From the NCBI GenBank assembly GCA_022376465.1, contig JACDTU010000007.1, forward strand, positions 1,736,001 through 1,800,000: a stretch of DNA of 64,000 bases, in the 5' to 3' direction. The translations under genes and the position numbers were made by a program. The stretch comes from Cubamyces lactineus (lineage: Eukaryota > Basidiomycota > Agaricomycetes > Polyporales > Polyporaceae). Position 1 is the stretch's first letter; each line of letters begins with the position of its first letter. This document shows, piece by piece, positions 56,704 through 64,000 of the stretch. The notes beneath the pieces were generated by a model, which saw only the letters and a list, made by a program, of their open reading frames with translations, did no database searches and was not told where the DNA came from.

Positions 56704-57701
56704 TCACTCGACTTCACACAAGTAGCGCAAGAACTGACGACGGAGGGGAACAGACCGCGTCTTGCGGCGTAGTTTGTGGATGGACAGGCCTTGCGTAGCG
56801 GTAGCGTCGAGACGAGTAGCGCCGAGACGTCTGAAGGCTGCCATACGAGCAAGATTAGCCCGCAGGATAACCTGAGACTCGGGGACGCTCTCAGAGTGCT
56901 CGTCCGCGCTTGATCCCGAGACGGTGCCGTCCAAATCGTTCTCGCGCATGATCTCGAGGGCCATTCGTTCTATTTCGCGGTCTATGCTAAAGCGTGAGTC
57001 CGCGAGGCCACAGGGCTGCCTTGAGGTAGTAATGCTTACCCTCCTTGATGACACAAGCCACTGCGGCGGCGAACATACTCACGGTTTCCTTGTCCTCATC
57101 ATCCGCGGAGTTCACTGTGCGCCCCAATTGAGCCAGTGCAGCCGGCAGGCCGGATCCAGAAGCGCGGCCTCGGTTTGCGAACGCGAGGAAACGCGCCATG
57201 TCATCGCTGGAGTCTTCATCAGAGTCGCCATCGCTCTCCGCCTCGTCTACATTTGGGTCAAGGGACGATCTATCAGTTATCGCAGTACACAGACGTATTA
57301 GCCAGAGGGACTCACCGGCATCATCACTATCCGGCTCTTCATTGGCGCTGGTGTCGGCGTCAGACGTATCGATTGGGGAGTGGCTAAAATCTAGGGACAC
57401 GTCAGTGTCAGATTTGTCGACACAGGAGGGAGACTCACCGTCGAGGTTGCGTAAGCCAGCCAACTCGACTTCGAGGACCAATGAGTAGTCGGATCCCAAG
57501 TGAGTATATCAACAAGGAGAATTGACATCGAGAATATGACTGACCATTTTCACCGTCTTCATCGACTAACGGCGCCGCATTCTCGTCGACCTGAGGTTGG
57601 GCGTCGAAGGCCTGGATTTCGTTGAATTTGGATTGGTCCTCGTGTGGAGTTGGGGCAGTGCGAGGGAGAGCCACGGGGAACAAAGGGATGCGAGACGCCA
57701 T
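56704..57701 (-). CDS. Gene E: acidic protein of unknown function (271 aa)
   Basis: Four exons (57701-57545, 57468-57439, 57390-57040, 56981-56704) join in frame to 271 residues. The N-terminus is MASRIPLFPVALPRTAPTP. Next is an acidic region (SPIDTSDADTSANEEPDSDD, then DEAESDGDSDEDSSDDMARF), then a helical part (SMFAAAVACVIKE, and REIERMALEIMREND), and a basic end (GATRLDATATQGLSIHKLRR, then RRQFLRYLCEVE). No domain was recognised. Exon 3 contains an in-frame stretch that could be a small intron but its phases do not fit, so it is kept as coding. The octamer (58138-58145) lies about 437 bp upstream, oriented toward this gene. It sits between the two FunK1 genes and may be co-regulated with them. 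Confidence 0.5.
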
Positions 57702-59483
57702 TGTGAACGCTATGTGGATGTGAAGGACGTTGGATATAATTGGCAAAAGCAGTGTGGTAGTGAGTCAATGCAGGCGGGGCACGTATCCATAAACGTCAAG
57801 AAGGGGGTGCTGCTAATGATACCCTGGGGGGGAGCGGAGTCCTGGGTGTGGAGAGGGGGGAGGGAGCTGCGGAGGGCGTAATGCTGCAAGAAAGGTAAGT
57901 GAGAGGACCAGGACCGCCGTCGGTGTGCCCTCAAAAGGACGGGAAATCGTGGGAATTTGTTCGCACCTTAGCCGTAAACCTTGTTGCGCTCAGGGTGCGT
58001 TCAACAAAACGTTACGCGCGACGGTCAATGACGGTCACATAATACGTCTTTAGCCGTTATCGGATTGGTCTCAGGTTTGCTGGATCAGCTTGGTCCCGGA
58101 GCGTGACACGTTGTGACAGGCGAGCGGGCGGTTGTTTGTGGCTAATTGGCAAGGGCCTCTGATTTCAACACGCACAAACAGACTGCGCACCCAAGGCTGA
58201 CGTTGGGCGCACAATGTGTCCCTGCCCGCTCCTACCGTGTTGCACTGGATGGCAGTCCCACATATTCCTTAGCCTTACGCAACAGGAATGTTGGATAGCG
58301 GGAGGCGAAGGGACGCGCGTCGTGTCATCATCTAGCGCCGGCGCACGGGCATCTAAGCGAGCCTATTGTCAGCTCCTTTTAGCGATCTATCAGACGGACC
58401 ATCCGCACCTCCTCTGCTCACTCACATACCCATGGTCGTCGCGTTTTGCGTCTGAGAAGAGAACCTGCAGTTTGTTAGGGGCTCGAGCAGACTAGCGCGT
58501 GAGCTATAAGGAATTGCGCGCAAGGTACTTGAGTCCCGTATTGCCCTTGGGCCCTGAAGCCTGGTATCTGCACTGCCAGACTCAGCAGTGCTGCGTTGGG
58601 GCGACGTGGTGGTCATCGCCCATGACTTTGTCTAGCGGGAGCCGTAGAGCTAGTCCAAGCTGTAATCTCGCGAGAAGCATTGTACCATTAGTCGCTGCTT
58701 GCGCGGCCATCTCGAAGACTCTCAGACGTCGATTCAGAGCAAAGACCGGCGCGTATCGACCAGCACAGTTCAGATTCCAGGAGATAGTACCCAACGCGTT
58801 CAACGCAAACTTTTCCAAATTCCAACCCGTACACCACACGCAAGAAAGGTCACGGGACAATCTAGCCTTAGGGCAGGCAAATACGTGTACTTCCGGATAC
58901 CCGGGCCGATACTAAGACGCGTTGTTTGTTCGAGTGTGAGTTGGCATCGTCGGCTGCCTGCCAACGCCAGCAAGATCCCCTGCGTTGCATGTCAAGTCTT
59001 CTTCGTACTGGACATACATACTTCAGAGTCCTAGCTACATCACCTCGCCGAGGTCGATACATCCTTGAAGCGATACAGAGTCTCTACCAGTGCTTACCTG
59101 CAGAACATAAGCACGCCAGGCCCATCATCAACATCTCCCCCCTCGCTTTGTCCGCCTGGGATAGCTATATTGGCCAACCCCTGGCCATCTTAGTTTCGGA
59201 TTACCCGCGTGGTTTTGTTGAGGTGAGGTTATGGCTTCAATCAAATCCCGAGCTTGACATCATAGACATACCGGCACGGTCTGAGCCTTGACTAACCAGC
59301 TAATTTTCAGATCGTCTGAATCGTAGGGACTGATATCGGTAGTCTGACAGTCATCAGAGAGTAAGCGTCACCACCCAGCTGTTTCGGCCGCCGGGACTTG
59401 CCGGATCCCTGCACATGGCTGCGCGCGCTCATACACACCTCTCTTCAGACCCCCATTGTCCCCCGATTACGCGCCCATCCATC
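57702..59483. other. Intergenic between gene E and FunK1-2
   Basis: Divergent promoter region of 1.8 kb. It has an octamer at 58138-58145 and the FunK1-type 13-mer at 59391-59403. Open frames at 58.5-59.3 kb have no recognisable product. Confidence 0.35.
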
Positions 59484-59491
59484 TTAGCCAC
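59391..59491 (+). promoter_or_regulatory. FunK1-2 promoter: CCGGGACTTGCCG and octamer
   Basis: CCGGGACTTGCCG at 59391-59403 and TTAGCCAC at 59484-59491. Both are shared with the FunK1-1 promoter, though the octamer is reversed and closer to the ATG here. Confidence 0.55.
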
Positions 59492-59510
59492 AACCTCAAC
59501 CCTACAAAAT

Positions 59511-62331
59511 ATGTCGATCTCAACTTGCGGCTTGTGCAGTGACCACCACTGCCTCTCCTCTTCCTCCTCAGGAATGAGCGGCAAACCCTCTCCCCGCACT
59601 TGCAAGAGCCATAACGATCCCAACCATCATAGAGAGACGCTTCGAAGCGGTCAGTTGCCTGCTTGGTGCGATGAGATCCAGCGCAAGGTCCACGCGTACG
59701 GCACCGACATCGACGACTACCTCCGTACCTTCGTCCCGTCTCGAACTCCCTGCAATGTTACCCCACCGAGCCTGACGATCGTTGAGAACTGGAATCCCCA
59801 GCGTGGCAAGGAGAAGGAGATGTACGATCCTCTGGTATGTATGGTCGGTACTCACTACAGGGCTCCGTGGCTAACCGGTCGGTGTTGGTAGGTCAAGATC
59901 CTCACCGCCATTGTCAAAGACTTCCCCAAAGACAAGCGGCCGTCGTTCTCCAATCCCCACGAGGCCAAGTTCCCCTTCCCATTTTCCCAATTCGCCAACA
60001 GACACCACCCCGCGAAGCCAGACCTCATCGCGTCCTTCCCCGGCGACGAGCTGCCCGCAAAGCTAGATCCTCCAGACTGGTCGCGCGTCGCGATGGCGAT
60101 CGAGGCCAAGGACGTCGCAGGCAAGGACCCCTTTGTGACCGGCGCGCGTGAGGGGAGTGGCGAGCGGGCCAAAAGGCTCGCCCAACTCGCCGTCGATGCA
60201 CGCAGCTTGATGCTCGCCCATGGGTTCCTCGCTTCGTACCTGTTCGGTGTCTACGGCAACAACGTCCGAGTCGCGCGCTTTGATCGCGCGTGCGTTGTCG
60301 CCTCGTCTCTGCTAGACATACGGACCCAGGAAGGTCTGAGGGGTATCCAAGAGTTCTTCTGGAATTTCGTGCATCCTTGGGAGGGCGGTCCTGGTGCAGT
60401 GGTCGGAGGTGACCCCACCTTCCGCAAGCTTTCCCCGGTCGACGAGAAGTGGCTCAGGACCCAGCTGGCAGACGAGGCAGACGAGATGCTCGCAGGCGTC
60501 AACCTTCGGGAGGGCCGTCTGGTCAAGATCTATGACGAGGATAAGCCGGCAGAGCCGAAGACGTTCCTGCTCTTCAAGCTCCTGGACGTCAATGCACGCC
60601 TCTTCTCTCGCTCTACTATGGTCTGGCTCGGCATCGAAGATACGCGCTGCTCTAGTACCGTTGGCGATGATGCTGGTGGTCCTGCGGTTCTACGAGTTGT
60701 CAAAGAGTCGTGGCGACAAGTGATCCGCATCCCTGAGCAGAAGTTTTACAAACGCCTCACCGAGACGATCCCTGCCGAGGAGTGGTATGGACTGCCGAAT
60801 TTGCTGCACGGGGGCGATCTCGGCGTCCGAGACGTGAAGCGATGGGAAGCCGCTCGTTCTGGGAAGCCATGGTCTGGTGATGACGACCTGCTCGCTGGGA
60901 TGGCCGGATCTTCAGCGCCCTCTACTTCGTCGGCTCCGCCAGTCGAAGAAATCCCTCATCCGATGCACCAGACCTTTTCTCTAAGGCTCTGCGGTGTTGC
61001 CAACGCGAAGTATATGGAACGCAGCCATGTCCGCTTTGTCGTCGACACTGTTGGGCGTCCGCTCTCTCGGTTCAAGTCCACGAAAGAGCTTGTCACGGCA
61101 ATACGCGACGCAATCAGAGGTAAGCTTCCTCATCTGATACACTCGTTGAACGCGTCTGACTGACGGCACCTTTCTAGGTCATCGACTAGCTATGACATAC
61201 GGTGGCATCCTGCATCGCGATGTCAGTAGCGGGAATATCCTCATCGTGGACCGTCCGATACCTGAGAAACCCGATTGCAAGGGCGTTCTCCACGACTTTG
61301 ACTACAGCTCCATGACGGCCAAGCCACCGTCTGAGATCACCCAATCCTCGTCGTCCGAGTCGCCACCCCTGCACCGCTTGGAGATCGATGATGACGACAC
61401 GGAAGATGTCGAACATTTGAAGGAGCGAACTGTGAGTGGCAGCTTTACATGGCTCCGCCTCGAGTAATCCGATCGTTGATTGTATCATCAATTGCAGGGA
61501 ACATACTACTTCATCGCGATTGAGCTCCTCAAAGCGGCCCCGGGGACCGTACTCCACGACGTCCGCCACGATCTTGAGTCGTTCTTCTGGGTGCTCGTCT
61601 GGATCGTGCTACGCCACACGAACTATCGTCTACCGCGCGACTGCACGGACGTCTTCAGCTTCGGAAACGACACCAAAGCGGCGACCAGCAAGGGCGACAT
61701 GGTCAAAGATGTGGACGAACGCTTCGAGGTCGTCGACAACCCGCCTCTCACGCAGCTCCTGGGGGATTTCAAGCTGCTCGTGTACCTCGCTTTCTTCAAG
61801 CCGAAGATGTTTGGCCCGCTCGAGCCCATCACGTACGAGTCCGTCTTGGCTGTCTTCGATAAAGCTCTCGCTAGAGATGACTGGCCCGTCGATGACAAGG
61901 CGATCCCTTTCGTACCGTTGAAGCCGCCGAAGACGAACAGCGCTTTCCCGGGGCCCTTGAGGATCCCTATTGAGGATACCGACGTCAATAAGGCAGCGGC
62001 CGGTAGGAGCAAGAAGGGATCAGCGGCTCGGAGCAAGAACGCGTCTGCTGTTAGGAGCAAGAAGGATCCCGGGCTTGGGAGCAAGAAGGATCCCGGGCTT
62101 GGGAGCAAGAAGCGACCTCTCGAGGAGTACGGCGAGGCGGAGGCGGAGGCGGGGGAGCCCTCCCCCGCGGCCTCGTCGACGTTGTTCTCTGGAACGGACG
62201 GCCCGCGGTCGAAGCGGTCGAAGCACACCCATGGCGCGGCGACTCCTGCTTCGAGCTCGAGAGTGACTCGTAGCCAGACCAAGCGCAGCGGGCAGTTCAG
62301 CCATGGGACGACCAGCGGTGGCACGAGGTAG
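59511..62331 (+). CDS. FunK1 protein kinase, copy 2 (879 aa)
   Basis: Four exons (59511-59834, 59892-61119, 61178-61431, 61498-62331) join in frame to 879 residues. The N-terminal exon is longer than in copy 1 and starts with a Cys/His/Ser-rich stretch (STCGLCSDHHCLSS). DIDDYLRTFVPSRTPCN matches copy 1. Then come DARSLMLAHGFLASYLFGVY, RVARFDRACVVAS, the catalytic GGILHRDVSSGNILIVDRPI, VLHDFDYS, DLESFFWVLVWIVLRHTN and LARDDWPVD. The tail holds Lys/Ser repeats, including an exact tandem 24 bp repeat (62067-62114; DPGLGSKK twice), and ends RSQTKRSGQFSHG. Intron positions in the C-terminal half match copy 1, so the two are duplicates. Kinase residues are intact apart from DFD in place of DFG. Substrates unknown. 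Confidence 0.85.
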
Positions 62332-64000
62332 AGGTGTCTCGGAGGTATGGGCCTGGAAGACGCGGAGGAGGAAGTTACGGTAGTTTTGTGGGTCGATCGA
62401 GCGAGTTGGTGGGGCATGCTTTCCGCGCTATCTGCTTTCTATATCCATTGTCATGACTGCTCTCTGTGCTGTGTCATCTATACGTTCTCTCTCGGCGATA
62501 CCCAGAATTGCGCTATAACTACAGTCGGTTCCGGACGAGCGGATCACCCACTACAACGGAACCCCTTGCGTATGGCAACTGTGCACGACCCAGGGCGCGA
62601 CTATGGCAGCCTGAGGTGTTCTCAGATGCGAAGTCCTTTGAGGCTCGCGCAGACGAGCCCACCGTCAGGCTTTGACCACTCATTGATACGCAGCTTGCGC
62701 GCGCCAGCCAAGTCGCTCGTCGTACCTGATGCTCACCGATTGGAAGATGTGCAGCCTGCGAACCGCTCGCGGCGCGTGCCTCACATTGCGCGACAGGCAC
62801 CGATACCCAAATCAAAGGCTATGTAGCACTCATCAACATACTAGACTTCGCCTCCGAGAGGATACCGCGCGGTTGCAAGGATGGACCAGGGTTGGAAGAG
62901 GAGTGGGGTCGTCGCTCGTTGACAGGAGCTACACTGAGCTTCGTTCAGTTGAGCTACGCACGAGGGCGGAAAACTTTGGCACCGAGTCCGTGGCGAGTCC
63001 TGTCACGCCGCACGCTGCCTGAGCTCCGTGAACACGTCGACCGCCCATCTCAGATACCGCGGTGGAGCCCGCAGCCGTTCAAAGAAGCGAAGCATTGGAA
63101 GAGGTCGCTTCGGTGGTGCGAGGCGCAGCGCGCGCGTGCGTCATGTGTGATCTGCCAAAGCCACCGAGGGAATTTCCAGAGCCGGTTGGCTTCATATTGC
63201 ATGACGGCCTCTTGCCATCGCGTGTGTCCCACACTAGGGGGCGCGCGAGTGTACATGGCTACTAGGAGTCTGTGAGTGGATCGCTGTGTTGACCTGGACC
63301 ATACAGCACAGCAGGGATCACTTATATGCTAATATGCAGCTCGGCCTCTAGATCTTACCACCGCCTAGGGTTGTGCTTTCCCGTCGTGCTCAGCCGCCTA
63401 GCGCTGTGCCGATCCTGGAAGCGCGGGGCTTTCGTGGAGCGTGGATGACAGATGACCCAAACGATCGTAAGCAACGCAGGGGAACTGGGTGCATAGTGAG
63501 GTAAGTAAGTACTAGCGTGATATGGTCGTCTCCGGTCGAGGGAAGCCGCCTCGAGGGCTGTTGGCAAACCGTGAGCGCGGAACGCAACACTTTTCGCGCG
63601 AGCTCGGGGGGAGTGCTGGCTGACTTCTAGAACTCGGATAACAGGCCACCGCGGCCGCGCTGAGCAGGAGGCATTCATCACTTGAGCGGCCGGTAACCAG
63701 AGAGGTATATGCGTGTCAGTAGCGGACATCTACGATACCAAAGAAATGAGTGGGGCGCCTTGGAGCTTGGACGCCGGTGTCAAAACTGTATGTCCTCGAA
63801 GACTTGTATGCGTTATTTTCCGAGTATGCGAGGACCTGCAATTGCAAGTCACTAGTCATGGTGTACGGTCAGCCGCGCGACGAGCTAGGCAGAAGTCGCA
63901 CCAAGCTAACAGTCGAGTGACCACATCGTCATACGCAGCTCGTGCACGCCTCTTCGACACGACGCCGATGACATACCACTCAGAACAAGGGTGGTCACTT
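62332..64000. other. Terminal stretch without supported gene
   Basis: 3' flank of FunK1-2, then 1.6 kb with only short overlapping frames and no recognisable motif, repeat or RNA gene. Confidence 0.35.

Noticed and set aside
58499..59291. Series of open frames as a membrane-protein gene
   Set aside because: No consistent splice model or membrane pattern in one frame.

Overview
The window looks like nuclear DNA of a filamentous basidiomycete, most likely an Agaricomycete; Polyporales is a guess. The evidence is many 50-60 bp GT-AG introns, roughly even base composition, two fungus-specific FunK1 kinases, an F-box gene, a hAT transposon, LINE debris, and ordinary eukaryotic housekeeping genes. 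I recognised no tRNA, rRNA, CRISPR or prokaryotic features. Gene models were spliced by eye and checked for reading phase. Lengths are quoted where all exons join in frame.

Region 1, about 1-33 kb, is accessory and rearranged. Its core is a repeated two-gene module: a gene I call pair-family A (shared LRIPxW, KREMP and KRKWxP motifs) lies head to head with a gene I call pair-family B, over a 0.65-0.9 kb shared intergenic region. Four such pairs can be seen. B1/A1 is at 1-2413. A3 with a truncated B3 is at 10.4-12.9 kb. A2/B2 is at 12.9-19.4 kb; both genes are broken and a complete hAT element sits between them. A4/B4 is at 20.2-24.2 kb. Single related or similar acidic genes follow (B5 at 26.4-27.8 kb, B6 at 29.5-30.8 kb). 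The same region holds an acidic gene C with a decayed second copy, an acetyltransferase gene with an in-frame stop, a 483 bp palindromic element, and a 5'-truncated LINE that landed exactly at the stop codon of B5.

Region 2, about 33-50 kb, is a compact housekeeping block: two tandem TVP38/TMEM64-type membrane proteins separated by a 372 bp hAT-like MITE, a small hydrophilic protein, PHO88/SND3, a SLM1-type PH-domain protein, cytidine deaminase, mitochondrial ATP synthase subunit g, and an F-box protein whose second half changes frame.

Region 3, about 50-64 kb, is again accessory. It holds two inverted fragments of one unidentified gene, one carrying a poly(A)-tailed retrocopy with a 16 bp target duplication. 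Two FunK1 kinase genes follow (52.9-55.5 and 59.5-62.3 kb), flanking a small acidic gene. The last 1.7 kb shows nothing I can support.

One signal ties regions 1 and 3 together: the octamer TTAGCCAC / GTGGCTAA occurs about 13 times (about 2 expected by chance), mostly upstream of pair-family genes, the FunK1 genes and the small acidic gene. In B1 and B2 it sits next to the TATA box. This suggests that the uncharacterised A/B module and the FunK1 kinases share a regulator.
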